From assembly GCA_003611745.1 (NCBI GenBank), contig RAYF01000029.1:1-64000 (forward strand): a stretch of 64,000 nucleotides of DNA, written 5' to 3'. Every line of letters begins with the position of its first letter. Position 1 is the first letter of the stretch. The notes beneath the pieces were generated by a model, which saw nothing but the letters and a program-made list of their open reading frames with translations, ran no database searches and was not told the DNA's origin. Position numbers and translations under genes: made by a program. The DNA comes from a bacterium D16-36. Lineage in GTDB: Bacteria; Bacillota; Clostridia; Lachnospirales; Lachnospiraceae. This document shows, in pieces, positions 26,406-35,078 of this stretch.

Positions 26406-26795
26406 ATGCAGGGCTTAGATAAAAATTATGCATCCATAGATTCGATGCGGGGCCAGTTGCTAAAGGGCAGTCCGAAAACGGACAATTCCAAAACATCAGA
26501 ACTTTCTTTTCAAGACATTTTAAGTTCCAAGAAGGAACAGGCAGTTGACAACCTGAGGTTCTCCAAGCATGCCAATGAACGTCTGGCAACAAGGAATATT
26601 AATTTATCTGCGGAGCAGATAGAGCGTTTGGAGAATGGAACGACGAAGGCGCGGGAAAAAGGAATTCGAGAGTCTTTGGTAATGGTAGATGATCTGGCAT
26701 TTATCGTAAATGTCAAGAGCAATACCGTGATAACAGCAGTTGGTGATTCGACAGACTCAATCTTTACCAATATAGATGGGGCTGTGATTAGTTAG
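26406..26795 (+). CDS. TIGR02530-type flagellar operon protein
   Basis: This 129-residue protein matches the small flagellar-operon family found between flgD and flgE in Firmicutes. Features are NLRFSKHANERLATRNINLS near 49-68, then QIERLENGTTKAREKGIRESLVMVDDLAFIVNVKSNTVITAV. The molecular role of the family is not established. It lacks a membrane segment. It starts with GAAAGGTGG upstream, 26 bp after flgD. Confidence 0.82.
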   Translation: MQGLDKNYASIDSMRGQLLKGSPKTDNSKTSELSFQDILSSKKEQAVDNLRFSKHANERLATRNINLSAEQIERLENGTTKAREKGIRESLVMVDDLAFIVNVKSNTVITAVGDSTDSIFTNIDGAVIS

Positions 26796-26873
26796 GAATG
26801 GGGGATTTTGCCGGACCTCACAAGGGGGCAGACAGGGGCTTTGAATGCCAGATAAGCCCCGCGGCTCATTCCT
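26794..26873 (+). other. Nested inverted repeats in the flgE leader
   Basis: An outer arm AGGAATG (26794-26800) can pair with CATTCCT (26867-26873) around an inner stem GGGGCTT (26835-26841) / AAGCCCC (26854-26860). The structure ends 12 bp before the flgE ribosome binding site GGAGG (26886-26890). No T-tract follows, so a role in translation or RNA stability is more likely than termination. This is inference only. Confidence 0.3.
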
Positions 26874-26900
26874 GCAGATAAGAATGGAGGATTATGAATT

Positions 26901-28442
26901 ATGATGAGATCACTTTACTCTGGTGTGGCAGGCCTTAAAACACATCAGACGAAGATGGATGTTATTGGTAACAATATTGCGAATACAAATACAGTCGGTT
27001 TTAAGTCCAGCAGTGTAAACTTTTCTGATACATATTATCAGACCGTTTCTTCTGCAACCGGCCCGAATACGGAGATGGCTACAGCAGGTACCAACGCAAA
27101 GCAGATCGGTCTTGGTTCCATGGTTGCTGCCATCCAAACAAATATAACCGAGCAGGGCGGGCCTTCCACAACGAACCGTGCGCTGGATATCGCCATCAAC
27201 GGTGAGGCGTTTATGGTCGTTCGTTCCGGGACAGATACCTGCTTTACAAAAGCAGGTGCATTAAATATTGACCCGGCAGGAAACCTTTACTGTACCACAA
27301 ACGGTGCGACGGTACAGGGATGGCTGGCTGATGATGACGGAAATATTATTAAAGATACTGTTAAGGATTTGAAGGTAATGAGCACAGATAATATGTATTA
27401 TCCGCCAGAGGCAACAAAGTGTGCTACTATATCTGGAAACTTAGATTTAAATGATCCTAAGGTGGATTTTGCAACTGGGAATGGTGTACCTATAACGTTT
27501 AGCTTTTTTGATAATATTGGTGAAGCCTATACTGTAAAACTTTCTATTAAGCAGGTAAGTGACGGGAAGACACCGCCTTCTGCTGTTCCTGGTCAATATA
27601 CAGTTAGTGTAACCGATGTTATGAATTCCGCTGGAGAATCTGTGTTTGTAAAAAAGGTCACAGATGATAAGGGGGTTACAACGTATCAGGCAACAAAGAC
27701 AGAGTTTACTTTTGGAGATAAGGAAATAAAAGAAGCGAATATTAAAGTTACACCAAGTACAGGAGATCTTACGATTGAAGGTGCATCGCTAACATTGAAT
27801 TTTAACGCTACTGATGGTACTTTTGTTTCAGTTGGACCTGATAGAACTAATGCCTTATATAAAGACAATGAAACAAATAAGCCGACAGCAGTAAATTTTT
27901 GTATTACTAAGTTAAATGATCAGACAGCTACAACTTTTCCACAATATGACAAAACTACGGATGATGGTGGTGTTAATGTATTTTTTAACTCCTTGACTCA
28001 GTATTCTCAAGGTGGTATATCTAAACTCTCCAGCGTCAAGGGACGTGAAGTGGAGAATGGTTATGTGGATCAAGGGCATACTGCTGGTAAGATGAAGGGT
28101 GTTTCTGTTGATGAGGATGGTCTGGTATGGGGTTCTTATGATAATGGTGCTAAAAAATGTCTTGCCCAGATAGCATTTGCTACCTTTGCAAACCCATCCG
28201 GATTGGAATCTCTTGGCAACAGCTTATTCGGTGCAACACAGAACTCCGGCGAGTTTGACGGCATCGGTGAGGAGATTGGTATTTCCGGTTCACTGACAGC
28301 AGGTGCGCTTGAGATGTCAAATGTTGACTTGGCAAATGAATTTACACAGATGATTACAACACAGCGTGGTTTCCAAGCAAATTCAAGAATTATCACTACG
28401 TCTGATTCCATGCTTGAGGAGCTGGTTAACCTGAAACGGTAA
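26901..28442 (+). CDS. flgE: Flagellar hook protein FlgE
   Basis: FlgE polymerises into the flexible hook. The 513-residue protein has the rod/hook N-terminus SLYSGVAGLKTHQTKMDVIGNNIANTNTVGFKSS, the FlgE-specific RALDIAINGEAFMVV near 97-111, and the C-terminus MSNVDLANEFTQMITTQRGFQANSRIITTSDSMLEELVNLKR. The middle (bases about 27415-28180, residues 172-427) is visibly more AT-rich and uses different codons from both ends. It corresponds to the surface-exposed D2/D3 part of the hook. GGAGG lies 10 bp before the ATG. Confidence 0.95.
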   Translation: MMRSLYSGVAGLKTHQTKMDVIGNNIANTNTVGFKSSSVNFSDTYYQTVSSATGPNTEMATAGTNAKQIGLGSMVAAIQTNITEQGGPSTTNRALDIAINGEAFMVVRSGTDTCFTKAGALNIDPAGNLYCTTNGATVQGWLADDDGNIIKDTVKDLKVMSTDNMYYPPEATKCATISGNLDLNDPKVDFATGNGVPITFSFFDNIGEAYTVKLSIKQVSDGKTPPSAVPGQYTVSVTDVMNSAGESVFVKKVTDDKGVTTYQATKTEFTFGDKEIKEANIKVTPSTGDLTIEGASLTLNFNATDGTFVSVGPDRTNALYKDNETNKPTAVNFCITKLNDQTATTFPQYDKTTDDGGVNVFFNSLTQYSQGGISKLSSVKGREVENGYVDQGHTAGKMKGVSVDEDGLVWGSYDNGAKKCLAQIAFATFANPSGLESLGNSLFGATQNSGEFDGIGEEIGISGSLTAGALEMSNVDLANEFTQMITTQRGFQANSRIITTSDSMLEELVNLKR

Positions 28443-28486
28443 TCCATAGTTTATGTTGTATATTTTTTAAAATTTGTAATCTGTTG

Positions 28487-28512
28487 GGGAGCGGTGCTTT
28501 CGAACCGCTCCC
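28487..28512 (+). terminator. Strong hairpin after flgE (possible attenuator)
   Basis: A perfect 9-bp GC-rich stem, GGGAGCGGT (28487-28495) / ACCGCTCCC (28504-28512), has an 8-base loop. Only an interrupted T-rich stretch (TAAACTTTAGTTT) follows. It separates the hook genes from flbD-motAB and may lower read-through or protect the flgE mRNA 3' end. Confidence 0.45.
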
Positions 28513-28522
28513 TAAACTTTAG

Positions 28523-28568
28523 TTTATAGGAAGGTTCTCGATGTGTACCAGCGAAGTTGGTGCGCTTT
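28523..28568 (+). repeat. Degenerate modular palindrome
   Basis: TTTATAGGAAGGTTCTCG followed by TGTGTACCAGCGAAGTTGGTGCGCTTT resembles the ends of the element at 57350-57410: the same TTTATAGGAA...TCTCG...TGTG start and the same GCGAAGT loop flanked by a pairing arm. The middle modules are absent. Confidence 0.5.
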
Positions 28569-28633
28569 CCCAGAACTTGAAGGGTGGTGTAGTAGATGGT
28601 TAGAGGTTTGTGGAAGAAAAATGGGGTATAGGC

Positions 28634-28831
28634 ATGATTGATGTGACGAGATTAAATGGAAAAGAAGTGACAATCAACTGTGAGCTGATTGAGACGGTGG
28701 AAGAAACACCGGATACGGTGATTGTTTTAACCACTGGAAAAAAAATAATTGTAAAAGAAAGTAGACAGACGGTAAAAAATCTAGTAAAATCATATAAGAG
28801 AGAATGTAGTTCAGCGGATCCGGTTGAATAG
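28634..28831 (+). CDS. flbD: FlbD/SwrD-type small flagellar protein
   Basis: This 65-residue protein matches the FlbD family (SwrD in Bacillus), whose loss lowers motor torque there; how it acts is not known. The family core MIDVTRLNGKEVTINCELIE, ETPDTVIVLTTGKKIIVKE is fully present. The ATG at 28634 fits the family length; the frame is open to GTG 28610. It lies 58 bp before motA, consistent with a stator role. Confidence 0.87.
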   Translation: MIDVTRLNGKEVTINCELIETVEETPDTVIVLTTGKKIIVKESRQTVKNLVKSYKRECSSADPVE

Positions 28832-28889
28832 AAATCATATTCGATGGGATTTTGCGTGACAACAATATTACATAAGGTGGTGTGAGATT

Positions 28890-29714
28890 TTGGATATTAC
28901 AACATTATTAGGTCTTGTAATCTGTTTTGTGCTTGTTATCTTTGGTATCTCTACCGGACCTGAGTCCTGGGCCGGTCTTGGGCACTTTGCCGATGTTCCA
29001 TCCGTTATCATTACGCTGGGTGGTTCTGCGATGTGTATGTTTACACAGGCAAAAGGCATCCCAGAGTTTTTGGCAAGTTACAAATCAATCGGATTGGCTT
29101 TTAAGAAGCCGACAGCAAATGAAGCACAGGTAATCGGGGATATTGTCAAGCTTTCCAATGTTGCCCGTAAGGAAGGTCTTCTGGCACTGGAAGAGATGGC
29201 AAACAATCTGGAAGATGAATTCCTAAAAAAAGGGATTATGCTGATTGTCGATGGTACGGATCCTGAGCTGGTCCGTAATATTATGGAGACAGAGCTTGCT
29301 TCCGTGGATAAGCGCCACAATGAGAAAATTGGTTTCTGGGCGAATTACGGCGGCATGGGTCCTGCATGGGGTATGATCGGTACACTGATTGGTCTGGTAA
29401 ACATGTTGTACAACATGGATGATATGGCGATGATCGGGCCGAACATGGCGGTTGCGCTCCTGACGACCTTGTATGGTTCCCTGCTTGCGAACTGGATATG
29501 TGTGCCAGTGTCCTTTAAGCTCCAGATGTTTAATGATATGGAGATTACGATAAAGGAAATCATGGTCGAAGGGCTTTTGTCTATTCAGGCAGGTGAGAAC
29601 CCTCGTGTTATTGAGGAGAAGCTTAAGTCATTCCTGGCTCCTAATGCAAGGGAGGATATCGGCGCTGACGCAGGCGGTGCCGGTGCAGCAGCGGCTGAAG
29701 GTGGTGAGGCTTAA
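28890..29714 (+). CDS. motA: Flagellar motor stator protein MotA
   Basis: MotA forms the ion-driven pentamer around MotB. The 274-residue protein has four membrane segments (about 4-22, 30-50, 150-170, 185-205), a large cytoplasmic loop and the family block GGMGPAWGMIGTLIGLVNML. The start is a TTG with AGGTGGTG upstream, weaker than the ATG used by most neighbours. The stop codon overlaps the motB start (TAATG). The C-terminus ends in a Gly/Ala-rich tail. Confidence 0.93.
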   Translation: MDITTLLGLVICFVLVIFGISTGPESWAGLGHFADVPSVIITLGGSAMCMFTQAKGIPEFLASYKSIGLAFKKPTANEAQVIGDIVKLSNVARKEGLLALEEMANNLEDEFLKKGIMLIVDGTDPELVRNIMETELASVDKRHNEKIGFWANYGGMGPAWGMIGTLIGLVNMLYNMDDMAMIGPNMAVALLTTLYGSLLANWICVPVSFKLQMFNDMEITIKEIMVEGLLSIQAGENPRVIEEKLKSFLAPNAREDIGADAGGAGAAAAEGGEA

Positions 29715-30514
29715 TGGCAAAGAAAGAAAAACAGGAAATCAAAACAGACGGATGGAAAGATACCTTTTCCGATTTGATGAACCTTTTGCTTTGCTTCTTC
29801 GTTTTGCTTTTTTCTATGTCAACTGTTGATCAGGTAAAATATGCGGAACTGGTGGCATCCCTGTCAAACAGTTTCAGCATATTCAGCGGTGGTGCGCAGG
29901 CGATTGGCGAGGGCAAGCTGGTTTCGAGCGGCGCGACGCAGCTCAATAATCTGGATGAATATTATTCTGATATGGGTAAGGCTGCTGAATCTGAGAATGA
30001 AGATGATCCGATGTCAGAGTTTGAGAAACAGCAGATGGAAGAGAAGAAGGAAAAGACAGAGGAGCTTTACAGTGATGTTGTCGAGAAGACGGAGGTAAAC
30101 CGTCTGCAGGATTCTCTGGATGTTACCATGGACGAGGGCTATAATTATGTTATGCTCTCATTAAGCGGTGCTTTGCTGTTCCAATCAGGAAGTGCGGAGA
30201 TTCAGCCGGGGGCAAAGTATGTGTTGAACCGGGTTGCAGGAATTTTAGCACATTATACGGACAGACGGATTAAGATTGAGGGGCATACAGATAATGTTCC
30301 CATCCGCAACTCAAATTATGACAGTAACTTATGGCTGTCAACGGCGAGAGCTTCGAAAGTGTTAGAATATCTTGTAAATAATAAGAATATGAAGTCAAAA
30401 TATCTGGAGGCCTCCGGCAGGGGAGAGGCTGACCCGATTGCCAGCAATTCTACTGCTGAGGGAAGGGCCAAAAACCGCCGTGTGGAAATTAAGATATACA
30501 GTGATACAGAATAA
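29714..30514 (+). CDS. motB: Flagellar motor stator protein MotB
   Basis: MotB anchors the stator to peptidoglycan and carries the ion-binding aspartate. The 266-residue protein has one membrane helix at about 18-38 with the expected Asp20 in TFSDLMNLLLCFF, a plug and linker region rich in Glu/Lys (about 85-120), and an OmpA-like domain with IEGHTDNVPIRNSNYDSNLWLSTARA (about 190-215). It overlaps motA by one base, which suggests translational coupling. Proton or sodium specificity cannot be settled by eye. Confidence 0.95.
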   Translation: MAKKEKQEIKTDGWKDTFSDLMNLLLCFFVLLFSMSTVDQVKYAELVASLSNSFSIFSGGAQAIGEGKLVSSGATQLNNLDEYYSDMGKAAESENEDDPMSEFEKQQMEEKKEKTEELYSDVVEKTEVNRLQDSLDVTMDEGYNYVMLSLSGALLFQSGSAEIQPGAKYVLNRVAGILAHYTDRRIKIEGHTDNVPIRNSNYDSNLWLSTARASKVLEYLVNNKNMKSKYLEASGRGEADPIASNSTAEGRAKNRRVEIKIYSDTE

Positions 30515-30533
30515 GGAAAGATGAGGTAAAGTG

Positions 30534-31055
30534 ATGAAGAAAAATATTTTTAGTGTCATTATTACTGCTTTGACAGTGATTAATGTAGTATTGACTGCAG
30601 TCATGTTTTTTGTAATGCTTCCGACTTTTCAGAAGACGAATACGCTGATTACTCAGGTAGCCTCTGTATTAAATCTGGAACTGGACGGTGATGCTGCGGC
30701 TGATCCGGATGCGAATTATTCTTTTCAGGATATGAAGCCGATTACAGTTGATTTTGGGGATAAAGATGCTACTTTTAATATGGAGACGGGCGCTGACGGA
30801 AAAGAGCATTATGCCCTTCTTTCCGGCTATAATTTATATTTGAATGAAAAAGCGGATGACTATGACGATATCAGCAAGATGTTGACAGAAGATCAGACAC
30901 AGATTACAGGTATTATTACCAATGTTATCCAGAGCCACACCTCAGAAGATGGAGAACAGGCAGTGATAGAGAAAGAGGCTCTTGAGAAAATTCAGGAACT
31001 TCTTGATTCTAAGGTTGCAGTGAAGTTAAATCTGAATGGCTATGTTAGACAGTAA
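30534..31055 (+). CDS. fliL: Flagellar basal body-associated protein FliL
   Basis: FliL surrounds the stator and supports torque. The 173-residue protein has an N-terminal membrane helix (about 5-28) and an extracytoplasmic domain ending VAVKLNLNGYVRQ, similar to the stomatin-like FliL fold. The sequence is divergent, so the call rests on topology, length and position between motB and fliM. ATG at 30534 lies 7 bp after GAGGTAAAG; the GTG three bases upstream is less likely. Confidence 0.75.
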   Translation: MKKNIFSVIITALTVINVVLTAVMFFVMLPTFQKTNTLITQVASVLNLELDGDAAADPDANYSFQDMKPITVDFGDKDATFNMETGADGKEHYALLSGYNLYLNEKADDYDDISKMLTEDQTQITGIITNVIQSHTSEDGEQAVIEKEALEKIQELLDSKVAVKLNLNGYVRQ

Positions 31056-31078
31056 AGAACTGCAAAAAAATGCTTTGC

Positions 31079-31107
31079 TTTACAGTGAAGATATGATATG
31101 ATAATAT
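31079..31107 (+). promoter_or_regulatory. Possible internal promoter before fliM
   Basis: TTTACA (31079-31084), 17-bp spacer and TAATAT (31102-31107), overlapped by TATAAT at 31105-31110. The 123-bp fliL-fliM gap is large for this operon. The site could boost switch and export-gate genes. Confidence 0.42.
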
Positions 31108-31178
31108 AATGTAATGTAAAAAAACTGAATTGCTTTCCATGGCAAGAGTGGTGGGATTCAGGTGTGAGGTGAAAAATT

Positions 31179-32159
31179 ATGGGAGATACCTTATCTCAAG
31201 CCGAGATAGATAGTCTGCTCAGCGCATTAAGTTCTGGTGAGTTAAATCCGGACGAGTTAGATGATACAAAGGAGAAATCGGTAAAAGATTACAATTTCGC
31301 CAGACCATCTAAATTTTCGAGGGATCACCTGAGAACGTTAGAGATTATCTTTGAGAACTACGGCCGTCTGTTATCCACGAATTTACCGGCATACTTAAGG
31401 AAATCGGTAAATGTTGAAGTGATGAATGCAGAGGCAAATACGTATTCTGAGTTTTCGAATGCGTTGTCTAATCCAGTGCTGTTAGGCGTTGTGAATTTTG
31501 CTCCGCTGGAAAGCAACGTGATTGTTGAACTGGCTGCGAATCTTGGTTTTACAATTGTAGACCGCATGCTTGGCGGTTTTGGTAATCCTCTTGACAAGAG
31601 CAGGGATTTTACTGAAATCGAATTAGTTATTTTGGAGCGTATTTTAGAGGTTTGCACTAATTTGCTGATTGAGCCATGGGAAAACGTTGTGACAATTTCC
31701 CCAAGGCTGGAGAGAATTGAAACGAATTCGCAGTTTGCCCAGTTTATTTCGCCAACTGAGATGACAGCGATTATCACGATGAGTATCAAGGTCGGCGATA
31801 TTGAAGGATTAATGAATTTCTGTATTCCGTATTCCTGTGTGGAGTCGGTAATTGACAGATTGAATACGAAGTACTGGTATTCTGCAATGAAAGAAGATGC
31901 GTCCGGCAAGTATCAGAACATGATTCAGGGTGTAATTGACCATGCAAAGATCCCTGTACGTGCCATGCTTGGCAGAAGTTCGATATCTGTAAATGATTTT
32001 GCTAATTTACAGTTGGGCGATATCATAAAGCTAGATACGAAAGTTGATGAGGAATTAGATGTCTACGTAGGAAATATTAAGAAGTTCACTGCTTTACCGG
32101 GTGCTGCTTCAAAAGCTTACGCAGTCAGAGTCACTTCGGTTATAAGGGAGGAGCAATAG
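31179..32159 (+). CDS. fliM: Flagellar motor switch protein FliM
   Basis: FliM is the C-ring protein that binds CheY-P. The 326-residue protein has the N-terminal CheY-binding peptide LSQAEIDSLLSAL (5-17), the middle CheC-like domain with MLGGFGNPLDKSRDFTEIELVILERI (about 127-152), and a C-terminal SpoA domain ending near residue 322. GTGAGGTG precedes the ATG. fliY begins 3 bp after the stop codon. The CheY-binding peptide is intact although no cheY is in the operon. Confidence 0.95.
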   Translation: MGDTLSQAEIDSLLSALSSGELNPDELDDTKEKSVKDYNFARPSKFSRDHLRTLEIIFENYGRLLSTNLPAYLRKSVNVEVMNAEANTYSEFSNALSNPVLLGVVNFAPLESNVIVELAANLGFTIVDRMLGGFGNPLDKSRDFTEIELVILERILEVCTNLLIEPWENVVTISPRLERIETNSQFAQFISPTEMTAIITMSIKVGDIEGLMNFCIPYSCVESVIDRLNTKYWYSAMKEDASGKYQNMIQGVIDHAKIPVRAMLGRSSISVNDFANLQLGDIIKLDTKVDEELDVYVGNIKKFTALPGAASKAYAVRVTSVIREEQ

Positions 32160-32162
32160 TTT

Positions 32163-33311
32163 ATGGATGGAATGTTATCTCAGGAGGAGATTGATGCATT
32201 AACCGGCGATTCACCTGCTGATACTGCAGGAGCCGATGGGGGAGTTTTATCGGACGCAGAGAGGGATGCCGTAGGAGAGATTGCCAATATTAACATGGGT
32301 ACTGCAGCTACGACATTGTCTACTTTGCTGAATAATAAAGTCACCATTACGACACCACGTGTATCTTATGTGACAATTAACGAGTTGTCACAGCAGTATG
32401 ACAGGCCGTGCGTATTTATTCATATCTCATATATTGAGGGAATTGATGGAAATAATGTCTTAATCTTGAAGGAAAGTGATGTTAAGATTATCACGGACCT
32501 GATGATGGGTGGGGATGGCACAAATATAGATGGTGAGCTGACAGAGCTTCATCTTAGTGCAATCAGCGAGGCGATGAACCAGATGATGGGATCCGCTGCA
32601 ACCTCCCTGTCTTCCATGTTAGAAAAGAAGGTTGATATCAGTCCGCCAACAGCAAGCCTGGTGGATTTGAATGATACAATCGAGGATACGATGATTTCAA
32701 ATTTTCTGGAGGATCAGATTATTCAGGTTGCATTTGACATGAAGATTGGTGATTTGGTAGACAGCCAGATTATGCAGTTGTATCCTTTTGATTTTGCAAG
32801 AGAGCTTTATAATAGGTTTATCGGTGATAAGGAGAATGAAGCAGCAGCTCCTGCACCGGAAGCAGCAGCACCGGCTCCTGCGCAGCAGCCTGCTATGGAT
32901 ATGGGGACAGCTCCTCAGGCAGCGCCACAGATGCAGATGCAGCCACAGATGGGAGTGCCACAAATGGATCCGAATATGATGCAGATGCAACAGCCGTATA
33001 TGATGCCGGTTCAGAATGTTAATGTCCAGCCGGCTCAGTTCCAGCCTTTCAATGCTGGTATCAGTCCATTGTTACAGCAGGAGAATATTGACCTGATTAT
33101 GGACGTGCCTTTGGAGGTAACGGTTGAACTTGGACGTTCTAATAAATCAATTAAAGAGATACTTGATTTTGCACCAGGTACGATTATTGAGTTAAATAAG
33201 CTTGCCGGTGAACCTGTTGATGTATTGGTAAATGGTAAGTTTGTAGCTAAGGGTGAAGTTGTTGTTATTGAAGAGAATTTCGGTATCCGTTTAGTCGAGA
33301 TTGCTAAATAA
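32163..33311 (+). CDS. fliY: Flagellar switch phosphatase FliY (FliN-type)
   Basis: FliY combines a CheY-P phosphatase domain of the CheC type with a FliN/SpoA rotor domain. The 382-residue protein has a FliM-like N-terminal peptide MLSQEEIDAL, two phosphatase-type helices (AVGEIANINMGTAATTL near 39 and AISEAMNQMMGSAATSL near 137), a Pro/Gln/Met-rich linker (about 225-295) and the C-terminal SpoA domain starting NIDLIMDVPLEVTVELG near 315. GGGAGGAGC lies before the ATG. In Bacillus cheY follows fliY; here fliO does. Confidence 0.92.
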   Translation: MDGMLSQEEIDALTGDSPADTAGADGGVLSDAERDAVGEIANINMGTAATTLSTLLNNKVTITTPRVSYVTINELSQQYDRPCVFIHISYIEGIDGNNVLILKESDVKIITDLMMGGDGTNIDGELTELHLSAISEAMNQMMGSAATSLSSMLEKKVDISPPTASLVDLNDTIEDTMISNFLEDQIIQVAFDMKIGDLVDSQIMQLYPFDFARELYNRFIGDKENEAAAPAPEAAAPAPAQQPAMDMGTAPQAAPQMQMQPQMGVPQMDPNMMQMQQPYMMPVQNVNVQPAQFQPFNAGISPLLQQENIDLIMDVPLEVTVELGRSNKSIKEILDFAPGTIIELNKLAGEPVDVLVNGKFVAKGEVVVIEENFGIRLVEIAK

Positions 33312-33386
33312 AGTTGGTACAGCGTTTTTCCGGATTATATTTGAAGGTATCCGCTGTATCGCCTGAAAGACGCTGGAGGTGTGGTT

Positions 33387-33779
33387 ATGCTTTTGATTTT
33401 ATCTGGGGTATCTACACTTGCCAGCGCTTTTAAGTTGATTGTACTTTTAATTGTATTTTTTGCACTTCTTTATGGGGCGCATTTGTTTACAAAATGGTAT
33501 GCAAAGTCTAATTATGCCAGTGCAAAATCTGCTAATGTCTCTTTAATAGAGTCCAAACAGATTGCGCCTGGGAAAAATATTGTAATTGCCAGGATAGGGG
33601 AGAAATATGTTTCTTTTATCCTTTTTAAAGATAACGCAGTATTTTTGACGGAACTTCAGGAAGAGGAATTGTCATTCTATACTCCTGATGAACAGCAGAT
33701 GGGGGGAGGAGTTTCCTTTCGTGATGTCTTGAAAAAGATAGGGCGTGGGAATGGTACAGATCATGAAAATAAGGAGTAA
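33387..33779 (+). CDS. fliO: Flagellar biosynthesis protein FliO/FliZ
   Basis: FliO helps assemble the FliP ring of the export gate. The 130-residue protein has one membrane helix (about 10-33) and a short cytoplasmic beta-rich domain with SLIESKQIAPGKNIVIARIGEKYVSFILF, the family hallmark. ATG 33387 lies 6 bp after GGAGGTG (33374-33380). It directly follows fliY, at the place cheY holds in Bacillus operons. Confidence 0.85.
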   Translation: MLLILSGVSTLASAFKLIVLLIVFFALLYGAHLFTKWYAKSNYASAKSANVSLIESKQIAPGKNIVIARIGEKYVSFILFKDNAVFLTELQEEELSFYTPDEQQMGGGVSFRDVLKKIGRGNGTDHENKE

Positions 33780-33789
33780 GTGTTTGGCT

Positions 33790-34629
33790 ATGTTAAAGAA
33801 CAGAAGTAAAAGTAAGAGAAAGTCTTTGATCCGTTATGGTGTGACGCTGGTGCTATTCCTTGTTATCTTTTGTGCTGGCAGTCCTTCGGTTGCCCATGCG
33901 ACAGGGAACAGGTCTAATGAAGGTACATCTGGAAATGAAAGTCTGGTGAACGACGACGGGTTTAACTTTAACATTACTTCCAATGCTGGGAGTGCAAATC
34001 TGGAATCGACACTGCAGATATTGATTATCTTAACTATTCTTTCTCTGGCTCCGTCTATCCTAATCATGGTAACCTCGTTTACTAGAATCATTGTAGTTTT
34101 TCATTTTGTACGGACTGCGATAGGAACCCAGACTGCGCCGCCGAATCAGGTTTTAGTCGGGTTATCCCTTTTTATCACTCTGGCAATTATGTCTCCTGTT
34201 ATGATGCAGATTAATGATGATGCCGTACAGCCTTTTATGAATGGCAGGATACAGCAGGAGACGGCTTTGGAACGGGGAATAGCCCCACTGCGCGAGTTTA
34301 TGTTAAAAGAGACTAGGGATAAAGATTTAAAACTTTTTGTAGAAATTAACAACCAGAATTCAGAGGATATACAGAGTGTTGATGATATTCCGACAACAAC
34401 GATTATCCCTGCGTTTATTATTAGTGAACTCAGGACTGCGTTTATTATCGGCTTTCTGCTGTATCTTCCGTTTATTGTTATGGATATGGTAGTTGCGTCT
34501 ACGTTAATGTCGATGGGTATGATGATGCTGCCGCCGACGACCATTTCCCTTCCTTTTAAGATATTGCTGTTTGTTCTGGCGGATGGATGGAATCTGGTGG
34601 TGGGGACACTGGTGGAATCTTTCAAATAA
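33790..34629 (+). CDS. fliP: Flagellar type III export gate protein FliP
   Basis: FliP forms the pentameric core of the export gate with FliQ and FliR. The 279-residue protein has a signal peptide-like N-terminus (residues 1-37, ending VAHATG), membrane segments near 75-100 and 120-140, the family block SFTRIIVVFHFVRTAIGTQTAPPNQVLVGL, and a C-terminal pair of helices with MSMGMMMLPPTTISLPFKILLFVLADGW. ATG 33790 fits the signal peptide, but AAGGAG (33771-33776) is better spaced for an in-frame TTG at 33784. Confidence 0.93.
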   Translation: MLKNRSKSKRKSLIRYGVTLVLFLVIFCAGSPSVAHATGNRSNEGTSGNESLVNDDGFNFNITSNAGSANLESTLQILIILTILSLAPSILIMVTSFTRIIVVFHFVRTAIGTQTAPPNQVLVGLSLFITLAIMSPVMMQINDDAVQPFMNGRIQQETALERGIAPLREFMLKETRDKDLKLFVEINNQNSEDIQSVDDIPTTTIIPAFIISELRTAFIIGFLLYLPFIVMDMVVASTLMSMGMMMLPPTTISLPFKILLFVLADGWNLVVGTLVESFK

Positions 34630-34746
34630 AAAAGGGCACCGACTTCGCTGGTGCCCTAGCAAGAATTTTCGCAGAAAATTCTTGCTGTAGGAACGCTTGG
34701 CGTTCCTTAGCCACTACACAGTGAGAATGTTCCTAGAGTAAAAAAG
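34630..34746 (-). repeat. Modular palindrome element between fliP and fliQ
   Basis: Three perfect or near-perfect stems follow in order: AGGGCACC (34633-34640) / GGTGCCCT (34650-34657); a 13-bp stem AGCAAGAATTTTC (34658-34670) / GAAAATTCTTGCT (34674-34686); and AGGAACGC (34689-34696) / GCGTTCCT (34700-34707). A CACTACACAGTGAGAA tail follows. The reverse complement matches 52106-52219 module by module. On the operon strand no T-tract follows any stem; the T-tract lies on the other strand, before the first module. A degenerate first module recurs at 34744-34770. Confidence 0.85.
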
Positions 34747-34795
34747 GTTACAGACTTTGCTGGTGCGCCGGATTTTTTGGAAATGGGGATTTGAT

Positions 34796-35065
34796 ATGAA
34801 TGTAGGTTATGTATTGGATTTATCGGTGGAAGTTGTGTGGACGATTGTTAAAGTTTCAGCTCCGCTTTTGCTGATTTCGCTTGTGATAGGCCTGATTGTC
34901 AGTGTCATCCAGACAATTACATCAATTCAGGAGCAGACGCTGACTTTTGTACCGAAATTTCTGGCGATTATGCTGGTGCTGGTTCTGTGCGGAGGATGGA
35001 TACTGAATGAGGTATCAGATCTTTTTGTGGATCTGATGGAGCAGATTCCAACTTTAATTAAATAG
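34796..35065 (+). CDS. fliQ: Flagellar type III export gate protein FliQ
   Basis: FliQ is a small two-helix membrane protein of the export gate. The 89-residue length is exactly that of the family. Membrane helices lie at about 15-40 and 52-75, with the conserved QTITSIQEQTLTFVPK in the loop. The start at 34796 follows GGGGATT; an in-frame upstream start would read through repeat sequence. A 166-bp gap with a palindromic element separates it from fliP, unusual because these genes are normally adjacent. Confidence 0.94.
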   Translation: MNVGYVLDLSVEVVWTIVKVSAPLLLISLVIGLIVSVIQTITSIQEQTLTFVPKFLAIMLVLVLCGGWILNEVSDLFVDLMEQIPTLIK

Positions 35066-35078
35066 AGGAGTGAGTTAG

